DNA of 64,000 bases from CAIVPM01 sp964477265 (GCA_964477265.1 CAYZDJ010000004.1:1-64000), one strand, 5' to 3'. Counted from the stretch's first letter, positions 51,888 to 62,378 are shown. Numbers and translations are program-made. Notes: generated by a model not told the origin, from the letters alone.

Positions 51888-53540
51888 ATGGAACAAAACG
51901 CACAGGAAAGTTTATTCAAATCTGTAAGAAGTTTATTCAGGATTTTAAAACTTGATAAAAAGGATATTTATAGCATTTACTTTTTTGCCATTTTTGGTGG
52001 ATTGATTGCATTGTCTTTGCCATTAGGCATACAAACTATCATCAATTTTGTAACAGCAGGCACATTGTCCACATCCATTTTTGTATTAATAATAATTGTT
52101 GTGGGAGGTGTATTTATAAATGGTTTGGTACAAGTAAGGCAAATGCAGATAACAGAAAAAGTAAAGCAAAAAATATTCACACGCTACTCGTTAGAATTTG
52201 CCAACAAACTACCTCACCTTAACATTGAAAAATTAGATAAATATTACTTACCAGAATTGGTGAACAGGTATTTTGATGCACCATCATTAACCAAAAGTTT
52301 AGAAAAAATTTTACTAGATGTTCCTGCTGCTGTTATACAAATTGTATTTGGCTTAATACTACTTTCTTTCTATCATCCTATTTTTATTGGTTTTGGTTTG
52401 TTTCTTATTGTTATACTCATTGCCATCATAAAATTCACGTCACCACAGGGTTTGGCAACAAGTGTTGCAGCCAGCAATTATAAATATGCCATTGCAAGCT
52501 GGCTTGAGGAAATGGCAAGGGTTATAAAATCTTTTAAGTATAGCAAGCATACTAATCTTCATTTGCAAAAGGCAGATAAGCTGGTGAGTGGTTATTTGGA
52601 TGCACGAACTTCTCACTTTAAAATATTGCTTACACAATTCTGGAGTTTAATCAGTTTTAAAATTATCATTACTGCTGCAATGCTTATTGTTGGTAGTTTT
52701 TTGGTGATAGATAACCAGATAAACGTTGGTCAGTTTATAGCTGCAGATATTGTAATACTTGCTATAATGAGTAGTGTTGAAAAACTAATAAGCAGTTTGG
52801 ATAAAGTGTATGATACGCTAACATCAATTCAAAAATTAAGCAAAGTTGTAGATAGTGAAGTAGAGAAAAGTGGCACAAGGGAGTTGCCTTTAACAAATAA
52901 AGGTGTGGATATAGAATTTGTGAATGTAAATTTTGGTTATGAAGATACACAGGTGTTAAAGAATATTTCTTTTAAGGTTAATGCAGGGCAAATGGTTTGC
53001 CTTAGTGGTGTTTCAGGCTCAGGAAAATCTTCAGTACTAAGGTTGCTTACAGGAGCTTTCACTAATTTTTCTGGTGCTGTGCTTATAGATAATATACCTA
53101 TTGGCAATTACAATTTAAGAAGCCTTCGTTCTCAAACAGGCATACTACTTAGCCTTCAGGATATTTTTAATGGGACACTATTGGAAAACCTTACAATGGG
53201 CAATACTGATATATCTATTGAAGATGTAAACAAATTGGCTGAAAGGCTTAACCTGAAAGACTTTATTAAGACTTATAAAAATGGATATGATGCTACCCTT
53301 GATACACAAGGCAAAAGGTTAAATGCCAACATTAGGCAGGAAATTTTATTGGTAAGGGCATTGGTGGGTAAGCACAGGTTGCTGTTACTCGAAAACCCTT
53401 TTAACAATTTAGAACCACAGGAAATAGTTGCACTTGTTGATTATTTGCAAAAGGATAATAACGCAACCATTATTATAACATCAGAAGACGAGGAGATAAA
53501 AAAACAATGTGATATGGTGATTAACTTAAAAAAGAATTAA
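51888..53540 (+). CDS. ABC exporter-like protein with degenerate ATPase motifs (type I secretion-like)
   Basis: The 550-residue protein has a transmembrane domain (about residues 25-300) and an ATP-binding domain. Walker A is normal (GVSGSGKSSVLRLL) and the Q-loop is present (SLQDIF). The signature that should read LSGGQ is LNANI, the Walker B end DE is EN (LLLLENPFNNLEP), and the switch His is replaced (TSEDEE). No peptidase C39 domain is present. Strong ATP hydrolysis is doubtful. It heads an operon with an HlyD-like adaptor and a TolC-like channel, so it should be the inner-membrane part of a type I export system. A second, intact subunit is not in the window. Confidence 0.88.
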   Translation: MEQNAQESLFKSVRSLFRILKLDKKDIYSIYFFAIFGGLIALSLPLGIQTIINFVTAGTLSTSIFVLIIIVVGGVFINGLVQVRQMQITEKVKQKIFTRYSLEFANKLPHLNIEKLDKYYLPELVNRYFDAPSLTKSLEKILLDVPAAVIQIVFGLILLSFYHPIFIGFGLFLIVILIAIIKFTSPQGLATSVAASNYKYAIASWLEEMARVIKSFKYSKHTNLHLQKADKLVSGYLDARTSHFKILLTQFWSLISFKIIITAAMLIVGSFLVIDNQINVGQFIAADIVILAIMSSVEKLISSLDKVYDTLTSIQKLSKVVDSEVEKSGTRELPLTNKGVDIEFVNVNFGYEDTQVLKNISFKVNAGQMVCLSGVSGSGKSSVLRLLTGAFTNFSGAVLIDNIPIGNYNLRSLRSQTGILLSLQDIFNGTLLENLTMGNTDISIEDVNKLAERLNLKDFIKTYKNGYDATLDTQGKRLNANIRQEILLVRALVGKHRLLLLENPFNNLEPQEIVALVDYLQKDNNATIIITSEDEEIKKQCDMVINLKKN

Positions 53541-53549
53541 TGCAATACA

Positions 53550-54911
53550 ATGGAAATATTACAACACAATATTGACGAGCTATCGCAGCAGGATTCATTA
53601 CAATCTTATAAAAAAATTTACAGGGTTGATAAACACAGCAGTGTAAAAAGATGGTTAATTGCCATTTCAATTATTTGCTTTATTGTAATGTTTTTACCCT
53701 GGACACAAAACATTAAAGCCAGTGGTTCAATCACTACTTTAAAACAAGAAGACAGGCCACAGGAATTGAACACAGTATTGAGTGGAAGTATTGTAAAATG
53801 GTATGTTAAGGAAGGAGATTATGTTAAAAAAGGTGATACCATTTTGCAGCTTGGAGAGGTGAAGGTGGATTATTTCGATCCTGAATTATTGAACAGAACA
53901 CAGCAACAGTTGCAATCAAAAAAGCAAAGTGCAGAAGGCTATAAAAACAAGGCACAAACAGCCAACACACAAATTACTGCACAGCAGCAGGCACAGGAAT
54001 TAAAGCTATCAATGATAGATAATAAAATAAAGCAACAGGTTTTTAAAATTATTAGTGATAGTAATGATGTAGTGGCTTATAACAATGAACTTAATATTTA
54101 TAAACGCCAATTAGATGCTGGTAAAATAATGCTTGACAGTGGTGCTATTTCTTTAGTTGATTTTGAAAAAAGAAGAGCCAATTACCAGAATGGTTTTGCA
54201 AAAAAAATTGGTGCTGAAAATAAATTGGCACAAGCAAGGCAGGAGTTAATTAATTACAGGATTGAAAAGAACAGCGTAGTGCAGGAATATGTAGATAAAA
54301 TTTCGAAAACCGAAGGAGATAAATACAGTTCGTTGGCAAACCTTGCCACTGCCGAGGCTGACATTGCCAAGCTGCAAAATGTGTATGCCAACTACGATAT
54401 AAGAAATAAGTTATACTACATTATTGCACCACAAAACGGTCAGGTTATTAAGGCAAAAAAAGCAGGTATTGGAGAGTTTGTTAAGGAAGGTGAAATGATG
54501 GTGCAGATTGTGCCTATTAACACGCACTATGCAGTTGAAATGTTTGTGGAGCCAATGGATTTGCCATTAGTACATGTTGGAGAAAAAGTGCGTTTTATTT
54601 TCGATGGGTTTCCTGCTATAGTTTTTAGTGGCTGGCCCAACAGCAGTTATGGCACTTTTTGTGGAAAAATTGCTGCTGTAGAAACCAATATCAGCAGTAA
54701 TGGAAAATTTAGGGTGCTGGTTGCTGAAGACTCGAGCAATAACCAAAAGCCGTGGCCACAAAACCTTAAAATTGGTGGGGGTGCAAAAGGTATTGCATTG
54801 CTGAAAGATGTAAAAGTTGGATATGAGTTGTGGCGAAATATCAATGGCTTTCCACCAGAATATTACAAACCAAAAACAGACGTTAAACAAAAAGAAGAAA
54901 AGTCAAAATAG
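53550..54911 (+). CDS. HlyD-like membrane fusion protein
   Basis: The 453-residue protein has one N-terminal membrane helix (WLIAISIICFIVMFLPWT), then a biotinyl-lipoyl half motif (NTVLSGSIVKWYVKEGDYVKKGDTILQLGEV), and a long coiled coil (about 110-290). The second half motif is IIAPQNGQVIKAKKAGIGEFVKEGEMM. It bridges the ABC exporter and the outer-membrane channel. It starts nine bases after the ABC gene and runs straight into the TolC gene. Confidence 0.92.
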   Translation: MEILQHNIDELSQQDSLQSYKKIYRVDKHSSVKRWLIAISIICFIVMFLPWTQNIKASGSITTLKQEDRPQELNTVLSGSIVKWYVKEGDYVKKGDTILQLGEVKVDYFDPELLNRTQQQLQSKKQSAEGYKNKAQTANTQITAQQQAQELKLSMIDNKIKQQVFKIISDSNDVVAYNNELNIYKRQLDAGKIMLDSGAISLVDFEKRRANYQNGFAKKIGAENKLAQARQELINYRIEKNSVVQEYVDKISKTEGDKYSSLANLATAEADIAKLQNVYANYDIRNKLYYIIAPQNGQVIKAKKAGIGEFVKEGEMMVQIVPINTHYAVEMFVEPMDLPLVHVGEKVRFIFDGFPAIVFSGWPNSSYGTFCGKIAAVETNISSNGKFRVLVAEDSSNNQKPWPQNLKIGGGAKGIALLKDVKVGYELWRNINGFPPEYYKPKTDVKQKEEKSK

Positions 54912-56291
54912 ATGAAACTAAAACTCATCGTTGCTGTAATGTGTGTATGCAGCACAAGGCTTATTGCACAGGAAAAAGAGTTGTCTTTAGAGGCTTTTAT
55001 AAGTCAGGTAAAGCAATACCATCCAGTTGCAAAACAAGCCAATATTATTGTTGAAAAAGCAAAGGCAGATTTGTTGATTGCAAAGGGAGAATTTGACCCA
55101 ACCATTAACATTGATGCAGCCAGCAAAACACTTAACGAAAAAAGTTATTACTACTATTATAACCCAGAAGTTAAAATTCCTTTGCCTATTGGCAACATAA
55201 AAACAGGAATTGAAAATAATGGTGGCGATAGAATGAGCAGCGAACTTACACCAGGCAAAAGCAGTTATTTTGGTTTTGAAGTTCCATTGGCAAAAGGGTT
55301 AATAATAGATAAAAGAAGGGCAGCCTTGCAACAAGCCAAAATTTATAGAAACCAGAGCGAGCAGGAAAAATTAATGGTGTTGAATAATTTGTTGTATGAT
55401 GCCTACACTGCCTATATACATTGGTTTGCAACCCAGCAGCTATATTCTATTTACAACAATTATGTTAAGATAAGCAATGACAGACTAAGGCTTATAAAAA
55501 TAGCAGCAAGCAATGGAGATAGGAGTCCAATGGATACGCTTGAAGCCTTTACACAACTGCAAAACATACAAATGCAACAAGCAGATGCTTACCTTAAATT
55601 AATCAATGCAAGGCTGGAAGCTTCCACATTTTTATGGAACGAAAAAGATAGTACTGTTGTAATTGAAAGCAATACAAAGCCGGTTGCAACAAATGGGGTA
55701 ACCTTTAACCCAAATGCTGAAACTATTGTAAACACTGCATTGCAGCAAAGTCCTGCCATTAAGTATTATAATTTTAAAATAGACGCTTTGCAGGTAGAGC
55801 AACGTTTGAAGAAACAAAACCTGCTGCCTTACATTAATGCTAAGGCCAATTTATTGAATAAAGATTATACTGTATTCAATGGTTTTAACAGTGCTTCCAT
55901 TCAAAACAATTATAAATGGGGCATAGACTTTAAGTTTCCTATTTTTTTAAGAGAAGGCAGGGGCGAGGTACGAAAAGCTAAATTGAAAATTACAGAAACG
56001 CAGTTGGAATTGAACTATAAAAAAATTCAAATACAAAATAAAATTTTCAGCTACTACAACGATTTTTTGCAACTGCAAAAGCAACTGTCATTGGCACAGC
56101 AAGCTGTTAATAATTACAGCAGCTTATACAAAAACGAACAACTTAAATTTAGCAATGGCGAAAGCACTTTATTTATTTTAAACAGCAGAGAAAATAAGTT
56201 GCTTGAGGCACAGCAAAAAACAATTGAGTTGCAGTTCAAGTTTCAAAAAGCAAAATATGCTATAGATTGGGCTGGTGGTTTATTGTTTTAA
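54912..56291 (+). CDS. TolC-like outer membrane channel protein
   Basis: The 459-residue protein has a signal peptide (MKLKLIVAVMCVCSTRLIAQ). Repeated coiled-coil helices follow, with the two outer-membrane efflux repeats (SQVKQYHPVAKQANIIVEKAKADLLIAKGEFDP and TALQQSPAIKYYNFKIDALQVEQRLKKQNLLPYINAKANL). It forms the outer membrane part of the exporter with the two genes upstream. It ends WAGGLLF, with a terminal Phe. Confidence 0.92.
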   Translation: MKLKLIVAVMCVCSTRLIAQEKELSLEAFISQVKQYHPVAKQANIIVEKAKADLLIAKGEFDPTINIDAASKTLNEKSYYYYYNPEVKIPLPIGNIKTGIENNGGDRMSSELTPGKSSYFGFEVPLAKGLIIDKRRAALQQAKIYRNQSEQEKLMVLNNLLYDAYTAYIHWFATQQLYSIYNNYVKISNDRLRLIKIAASNGDRSPMDTLEAFTQLQNIQMQQADAYLKLINARLEASTFLWNEKDSTVVIESNTKPVATNGVTFNPNAETIVNTALQQSPAIKYYNFKIDALQVEQRLKKQNLLPYINAKANLLNKDYTVFNGFNSASIQNNYKWGIDFKFPIFLREGRGEVRKAKLKITETQLELNYKKIQIQNKIFSYYNDFLQLQKQLSLAQQAVNNYSSLYKNEQLKFSNGESTLFILNSRENKLLEAQQKTIELQFKFQKAKYAIDWAGGLLF

Positions 56292-56334
56292 CTTTATTGC
56301 ATAGCAATTATCAATCAATTATAAGTAGTTTTTA

Positions 56335-56787
56335 TTACAAATATTCTTCAATGCCTGCCCATCTTTCAGGCTCATATATATTATTTTGTTTTTCGTTTTC
56401 TATAAACTGTTTAGCTAAATTTATCATTATTTCTTTATCGTCTCTGTTAGTCTCTATACTCAATCTTATTTCGTCTATTAATTCTTCGTATGCAACCCAG
56501 GCTTCCTCAATAGTTTTGTCTCTTTCTTTAACTGCAAGGTCATATTGTAAGCTGGCTAATTGCTCATTTAAAATAGCGTCTTCATAGTTTTCAGTTTTTT
56601 GTTCCAAGGCATCAAAAATTTCTTTAGGCACTTCTTCGCCTCTTGCTTCTATCAATTCAATGCATATTAAACGATATTCTCTTAAAATATCTGGCTGCTC
56701 AATTACTGGTTGTGTTTTAACCCATTTAAGTATAGCATCATCATCTTCATCAAAAATGAGTTCTAAAATTTTTTCTCGGTATTGCAT
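56335..56787 (-). CDS. Hypothetical acidic helical protein (150 aa)
   Basis: Not recognised. The preferred start is ATG 56787 (MQYREKILELIFDEDDD); two codons upstream are also possible. It is highly acidic, predicted all-helical, without membrane segments, signal or catalytic motif. It is transcribed in the opposite direction between the TolC-like gene and the HerA-like ATPase gene. Acidic small proteins in this position are widespread in Bacteroidota but without assigned function. Confidence 0.6.
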   Translation of the reverse strand: MQYREKILELIFDEDDDAILKWVKTQPVIEQPDILREYRLICIELIEARGEEVPKEIFDALEQKTENYEDAILNEQLASLQYDLAVKERDKTIEEAWVAYEELIDEIRLSIETNRDDKEIMINLAKQFIENEKQNNIYEPERWAGIEEYL

Positions 56788-56837
56788 AACCAAAAATAAG
56801 TTTTTGTACTTTAAGTTTGTAACGCATTAAAATAATT

Positions 56838-58370
56838 ATGAGTCAAGAACAATTCATCCAAACAGTAAACACAGGCTACACATTTAAAGGCGATAAAGTA
56901 AAAATTGGTGTGGCAATGCTTGATGGCAAGGTAGTGCCAAATGCTGATGTGTATTTACCATTAAAAACAATGAACAGGCATGGTTTAATTGCTGGTGCAA
57001 CAGGTACTGGTAAAACCAAAACCTTGCAAATGATTAGTGAGGCTTTGAGTGATAACAGTGTGCCTGTGGTATTGATGGACATTAAGGGAGACTTGAGTGG
57101 TATTGCAGCTGCTGGTGTTGCCAATGATAAGATTAATGAACGTTGCCAGCACTTGAATATTACTTACACACCATCATCTTTCCCTACAGAATTATATACT
57201 TTAAGTGATGAAAAGGGTGTGAGGTTAAGGGCTACTGTTACTGAATTTGGACCAATTTTATTGAGCAAAATTTTAAACTTAAATGATACACAGGAAGGAT
57301 TGGTGGCAATGATTTTTAAATATTGTGACGACAATGCAATGCCTTTGGTGGACTTAAAAGATTTTATAAAAGTATTGCAATACATCAGCAATGAAGGCAA
57401 AGATGAATTGCAAAAACAATATGGCAATATTTCATCAAGCTCAACAGGCACAATACTTAGAAAGATTATTGAATTGCAACAACAAGGTGCAGATGTGTTT
57501 TTTGGAGAAAGGAGTTTTGAGGTGGATGAACTGATGAGGATAAGTGATGATGGTAGAGGAATGATAAATATTTTAAGGGTGATGGATATGCAGAATCGCC
57601 CAAAATTGTTCAGCACTTTTATGTTGCAGTTATTGGCAGAATTGTATGCAACCTGCCCAGAAGAAGGCGACCTTGACAAACCAAAATTAGTTTTGATAAT
57701 TGATGAGGCACATTTGGTTTTTCAGGAAGCAACAACTGCATTGCTGCAACAAATAGAAACTGTAATAAAATTGATAAGAAGTAAAGGTATTGGCATTTTC
57801 TTTTGTACACAAAACCCACAGGATATTCCTGCAAGCATATTGGCACAATTGGGTTTAAAAGTGCAACACGCTTTACGTGCATTTACTGCTGCTGACAGAA
57901 AAACCATCAAAACGGCTGCAGAAAATTTTCCTGAAACTGAGTATTACAAAACAGATGAGTTGCTAACGCAAATGGGCATTGGCGAAGGCTTTGTTACTTT
58001 ATTAAATGAAAAAGGAATTCCAACACCATTGGTGCATACAATGCTTTGCCCACCACGCAGCAGGATGGATGTTTTGACAGACAATGAAATTGATAGCTTA
58101 GTAACTAAAAGTAAGCTTGTAAAGAAATACAGCGAAGTAGTGGACAATGAAAGTGCTTATGAAATTTTAACCAAGAAAATAGAAGCAGCAACACAACAAG
58201 AAGAGGAAATTAAACAGGAAAAAGAAGATAAAAAAGCCGAAGCAAAGGAAACAAGCTTTTTCGATAATCCAATTGTAAAGCAAGTTGGAAGAACTGCTGC
58301 AAGCGTAATAACACGTGGACTTTTAGGTGTATTGGGTATTGGTGGAAGAAGAAAGAAAAGTTTATTTTAG
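56838..58370 (+). CDS. HerA-like ATPase (DUF853/YjgR family)
   Basis: The 510-residue protein has Walker A GATGTGKTKTLQM and Walker B KLVLIIDEAHLVFQEA. The family stretch VVLMDIKGDLSGIAAAG and the end GIGIFFCTQNPQDIPASILAQLGLKVQHALRAFTAADRK match DUF853, an ATPase related to HerA and FtsK. It is predicted to move DNA or protein. The C-terminal tail is Lys/Glu-rich, then basic (GGRRKKSLF). It may be co-transcribed with the RDD gene 53 bases on. Confidence 0.9.
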   Translation: MSQEQFIQTVNTGYTFKGDKVKIGVAMLDGKVVPNADVYLPLKTMNRHGLIAGATGTGKTKTLQMISEALSDNSVPVVLMDIKGDLSGIAAAGVANDKINERCQHLNITYTPSSFPTELYTLSDEKGVRLRATVTEFGPILLSKILNLNDTQEGLVAMIFKYCDDNAMPLVDLKDFIKVLQYISNEGKDELQKQYGNISSSSTGTILRKIIELQQQGADVFFGERSFEVDELMRISDDGRGMINILRVMDMQNRPKLFSTFMLQLLAELYATCPEEGDLDKPKLVLIIDEAHLVFQEATTALLQQIETVIKLIRSKGIGIFFCTQNPQDIPASILAQLGLKVQHALRAFTAADRKTIKTAAENFPETEYYKTDELLTQMGIGEGFVTLLNEKGIPTPLVHTMLCPPRSRMDVLTDNEIDSLVTKSKLVKKYSEVVDNESAYEILTKKIEAATQQEEEIKQEKEDKKAEAKETSFFDNPIVKQVGRTAASVITRGLLGVLGIGGRRKKSLF

Positions 58371-58423
58371 TATGCAATGAATGCATGAAACATTTATTTT
58401 AGCAATACTAAAACAAACACATC

Positions 58424-58900
58424 ATGGAAACATCACAACAAGAACATTTACTAACCGACTTAGATAATATTTTAGTTAAAGCACACTCGGGAAAAAGGCT
58501 GCTTAATTTAATTATTGACAGGTTGGTTTTTATGGGCTTTCTCTATTTATTAGGCTTCTTGTTTTACTTTCTTGGTATTCAACTTGAAGGATTAAGCAAT
58601 ATCAATCCTTTTGTAGATATAATTCTTACAATGGCTTTGTTTGGAATTTTTATGGGATTGGTAGAAACTTTATTTAAGGGCAGAAGTATTGGAAAATTTA
58701 TTACTGGAACAAAGGCTGTAAATTTAGATGGTACAAATATTTCTTCAGCAACAGCATTTGCAAGGGGATTAAGCCGTGCAGTTCCATTTGAACCATTTAG
58801 TGCTTTGGGTGGAAATGGTGCTCCAGAACCATGGCACGACAAATGGAATAATACAATAGTTATTGATTTAAAGCAATCAACAGTTATTAAAAAGGTTTAA
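58424..58900 (+). CDS. RDD family membrane protein
   Basis: The 158-residue protein shows the RDD pattern: an acidic start, then GKRLLNLIIDRLVFMGFLYLLGFL (RxxNxxID in place of RRxxxxxxD) and GLVETLFKGRSIGKFITGTKAVNLDG, then FARGLSRAVPFEPFSALGGNGAPEPWHDKWNNTIVI. It has three predicted membrane helices. Some members transport ions; the role here is unknown. It converges with kup at its stop codon, with a four-base overlap. Confidence 0.88.
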   Translation: METSQQEHLLTDLDNILVKAHSGKRLLNLIIDRLVFMGFLYLLGFLFYFLGIQLEGLSNINPFVDIILTMALFGIFMGLVETLFKGRSIGKFITGTKAVNLDGTNISSATAFARGLSRAVPFEPFSALGGNGAPEPWHDKWNNTIVIDLKQSTVIKKV

Positions 58901-60900
58901 TAAACCCTCTTTAATTTTAACTGCTGCACAGGTGCAACTATCAATGGAAATTTCTCAACAGTTACATTGCTTGCATCCAAACCAAAGCCACGTTCTTCAC
59001 TAAGGCTTATTTCCTTTAACCAAAAGTATAGTTTCATTATTACGCGTTCAATAAAAGGCAATTCATTATCCTGGCTTAAAAACTTCTCTAGTACCACAAA
59101 TTGAAAATCTCCTGTAACACCATTTCTTTCACCAGTTTCATATTTGCTTGTAAAATCAACTTCTTTATTTGCCATTAAATCTTGCACCACTTTTTTAAAC
59201 ATCAGGTTTATCTTTTGCTCAACTCTAAAGCCTAATCTAAACTCAACCCTTATAATATCATTGGCAACAATATGGTCAACTGTATATTCACAAGTATTTG
59301 GTTCATCAAGCACATCAACGTGTACAAACCAATAAATATCGGCACGTTTTGGCTTTTTGTTTAAAATAGAATAGATGATTTTATGTTCAATCTCTTTACT
59401 GTGGTTGGCACTTGTCATGTAAACCAAATGTGTAGCATATTTAGGTATAGATACATCTTCACTTAATTGTTTTATTTGAGGAACATAGTGTTGCAGCCTT
59501 ACAAACTCAACATACCTGTTTTTAATTTTTCTGCTTCTATACCACACATACATTACTGCAAACAAGCCACCACCAACAATTACAGCTATAAAGCCACCAT
59601 GTGGAAACTTATCTAAATTGGCTATTAAAAAACAAATTTCAATAGATAAATAAACAACCAAATAAACATAAATTAACCCTTTTGATGCCCGGTGACTTAC
59701 CAAAAAATTGGCAAATAAAATAGATGTACTAATCATGCACAAAGTAATAGCAAGGCCATACGCAGCCTCCATAGCACTTGAACTTTTAAAGTACAAAACA
59801 ATGGCAACACAGCCAGCAAATAACATCCAGTTTATACCACGTATATAGGTTTGTCCTTTCTCATCTGTAGGAAAAGATACTTTTAATTTTGGCCAAAGGT
59901 TCAATCGCATGGCTTCTGCAATTAAAGTAAATGAACCTGTGATTAAAGCCTGGCTTGCAATTACAGCTGCTGTTGTGGCAACAATAATTCCTATCAATTT
60001 AAACTCTTGAGGCATTATTCCATAAAAAGGATTAAAACCCTGACTTATCATTCCATCACTAACCACAGTATTGGCACGTGTTGAAAGCAACCATGCACCT
60101 TGCCCTAGATAATTTATTATTAAACAAATTTTTACAAGAATCCAACTGTATCTAATATTGTTTTTACCACAATGTCCCAAATCACTATACAATGCCTCGG
60201 CACCAGTAGTACATAAAAATACAGCACCCATTATCCAAAATCCCTGAGGATAATAAACCAATAAATCGTATGCGTAGTAAGGGTTAAATGCTCTAAAAAT
60301 TGATAAATCTATATGCATGATACCAAGACCAGCAAGCATAAAAAACCAAATAGCCATTAGGGGTCCAAATAATTTGCCAATAGAAGTTGTGCCAAATTGT
60401 TGAAGTAAAAATAAAACAGTTAAAATACCAATAACAATATAAATAATGGTTGGGCTACCTTCTTGTATGCCTAGTTTTGGCAATTGCTTCAAACCCTCAA
60501 CTGCTGATGTTACAGAGATTGGAGGAGTAATCATTCCATCTGCTAAAAGTGCTGCACCACCAAGCATTGCAGGTATTACAAGCCATTTTCTTCTACGCCT
60601 TACCAAAGCATATAAACTAAAAATACCTCCTTCACCTTTGTTGTCTGCTTGCAGGGTAAGTATTACATATTTTATGGTTGTTTGTAAAGTAAGTGTCCAT
60701 ATAATGCACGACAAACCACCAAGTATAAGCTGTTCTGTAATTACTTTGTCTTTGATTATAGCGTTTAAAACGTATAGAGGAGAGGTTCCTATGTCACCGT
60801 AAATAATTCCTAAAGCAATAAGTAATCCTGCTGCGGTAACCTTGTTAATATGCTTGCCCACAAAAGTGAATGTTGGTTTGAAATACAAATGTATAATCAA
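58897..60900 (-). CDS. kup: Low-affinity potassium transporter Kup
   Basis: The 667-residue protein begins AGLLIALGIIYGDIGTSPLYVLNAII, the conserved first helix of Kup, and contains DNKGEGGIFSLYALVR and MITPPISVTSAVEGL. About 12 helices are followed by a soluble C-terminal domain. It co-transports K+ and H+ into the cytoplasm. The first 20 residues (MIIHLYFKPTFTFVGKHINK) could be trimmed if an internal start is used. Confidence 0.95.
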   Translation of the reverse strand: MIIHLYFKPTFTFVGKHINKVTAAGLLIALGIIYGDIGTSPLYVLNAIIKDKVITEQLILGGLSCIIWTLTLQTTIKYVILTLQADNKGEGGIFSLYALVRRRRKWLVIPAMLGGAALLADGMITPPISVTSAVEGLKQLPKLGIQEGSPTIIYIVIGILTVLFLLQQFGTTSIGKLFGPLMAIWFFMLAGLGIMHIDLSIFRAFNPYYAYDLLVYYPQGFWIMGAVFLCTTGAEALYSDLGHCGKNNIRYSWILVKICLIINYLGQGAWLLSTRANTVVSDGMISQGFNPFYGIMPQEFKLIGIIVATTAAVIASQALITGSFTLIAEAMRLNLWPKLKVSFPTDEKGQTYIRGINWMLFAGCVAIVLYFKSSSAMEAAYGLAITLCMISTSILFANFLVSHRASKGLIYVYLVVYLSIEICFLIANLDKFPHGGFIAVIVGGGLFAVMYVWYRSRKIKNRYVEFVRLQHYVPQIKQLSEDVSIPKYATHLVYMTSANHSKEIEHKIIYSILNKKPKRADIYWFVHVDVLDEPNTCEYTVDHIVANDIIRVEFRLGFRVEQKINLMFKKVVQDLMANKEVDFTSKYETGERNGVTGDFQFVVLEKFLSQDNELPFIERVIMKLYFWLKEISLSEERGFGLDASNVTVEKFPLIVAPVQQLKLKRVY

Positions 60901-60946
60901 AGCAAATTGTATAATGAAATATTTCTATTGAAAACATTGTAAATAA

Positions 60947-60976
60947 AAAGAACCCACAAAATTTTGTGGGTTCTTT
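60947..60976 (-). terminator. Terminator after ffh
   Basis: The palindrome AAAGAACCCACAAAATTTTG-TGGGTTCTTT is followed on the minus strand by a T-rich run. It lies between the ffh stop and the kup start on the same strand, so kup must have its own promoter. Confidence 0.85.
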
Positions 60977-61049
60977 ATTAATTATGTATTAGCTAAAATT
61001 ATCTGAGGTGAATTTTCTCTGACTAATTTTAAAGAACTAATCAAGCTTT

Positions 61050-62378
61050 TTATCTTCTCATTCCTTTCATTCCAGGAAAACCACCCATTGGCATATTGTT
61101 CATCATTTTCATCATTTGTTTCATTTGCTCAAACTGTTTCATAAAGGCATTAACTTCTTCTAATTTTTTGCCACTTCCTTTAGCAATACGTGCTTTGCGA
61201 GAAGGATTAATTAAATCAGGGTTGCTACGTTCTGCAGGTGTCATACTTTGTATCATTGCTTCAATGCCTTTAAAGCTGTCGTTGCTTACATCAACATCTT
61301 TAATTGCTTTACCAACGCCAGGTATCATTCCCATTAAATCTTTAATGTTACCCATTTTTTTTATTTGCTGCAACTGGTCAAGAAAATCCTGGAAGTCAAA
61401 TTTATTCTGGCGAATTTTTTTCTCTAATTTTTTAGCTTCAGCTTCGTCGTATTGCAGTTGTGCCTTTTCTACTAAAGAGGTAATATCACCCATTCCCAAA
61501 ATACGTTGAGCCATCCTGTCTGGATAAAACACATCAAGCGTATCCATCTTTTCGCCACTGCTCATAAACTTGATTGGCTTATTTACAGTGTATTGAATTG
61601 AAAGTGCAGCACCACCTCTTGTATCACCATCTAATTTTGTTAATACAACACCACTAAAATCTAATCTGTCATTAAATGTTTTTGCTGTGTTTACAGCATC
61701 TTGCCCTGTCATGCTATCTACAACAAATAAAATTTCAGTAGGCTTTACAGCAGCTTTAATATCTGCAACTTCCTGCATCATTACTTCATCAACAGCCAGG
61801 CGACCAGCAGTATCTATAATAACAACATTCTTATTTTTTGCCTTAGCTTCTTTAATGGCATTTAGTGCAATGGCAACAGCATCCTTGCTTTCTGGCTCTT
61901 TATAAATATCAACACCAATTTGTTCTGCAAGCACAGTTAACTGGTCAATGGCGGCAGGACGATAAATATCGCAGGCAACCATTAATACATTTTTCTTTTT
62001 TTGAGAAGTAAGATAAGTTGCCAGCTTACCAGTAAAAGTTGTTTTACCACTACCTTGTAAACCTGCAATTAAAATAACAGCAGGATGCCCAGTAACGTTG
62101 AATTCTGAAGGTTCGCTACCCATTAATTCTGTCAACTCATCCTGCACAATTTTTACCATTAGCTGGCTTGGGTTAATGGCATTTAACACCTTTGTGCCAA
62201 CAGCTTTTTCTTTAACCTTATCGGTAAATTCTTTTGCAATTTTAAAGTTTACATCAGCATCAATTAAAGCTCTTCTAATATCTTTAATTGTATTGGCAAC
62301 ATTCAAGTCAGTAATTTTTGCCTGACCCTTAATATTTTTAAAAGCGGTTTCTAAGCGTTCTTGTAAATTTTGAAACAT
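61050..62378 (-). CDS. ffh: Signal recognition particle protein Ffh
   Basis: The 442-residue protein has an N-terminal four-helix bundle, then GTPase motifs GLQGSGKTTFTGKLA, DTAGRLAVDEVMMQE and LTKLDGDTRGGAALS, and the methionine-rich M domain that binds signal peptides and 4.5S RNA (ending MKMMNNMPMGGFPGMKGMRR). It targets membrane proteins co-translationally. Its length and order are typical. Confidence 0.97.
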   Translation of the reverse strand: MFQNLQERLETAFKNIKGQAKITDLNVANTIKDIRRALIDADVNFKIAKEFTDKVKEKAVGTKVLNAINPSQLMVKIVQDELTELMGSEPSEFNVTGHPAVILIAGLQGSGKTTFTGKLATYLTSQKKKNVLMVACDIYRPAAIDQLTVLAEQIGVDIYKEPESKDAVAIALNAIKEAKAKNKNVVIIDTAGRLAVDEVMMQEVADIKAAVKPTEILFVVDSMTGQDAVNTAKTFNDRLDFSGVVLTKLDGDTRGGAALSIQYTVNKPIKFMSSGEKMDTLDVFYPDRMAQRILGMGDITSLVEKAQLQYDEAEAKKLEKKIRQNKFDFQDFLDQLQQIKKMGNIKDLMGMIPGVGKAIKDVDVSNDSFKGIEAMIQSMTPAERSNPDLINPSRKARIAKGSGKKLEEVNAFMKQFEQMKQMMKMMNNMPMGGFPGMKGMRR

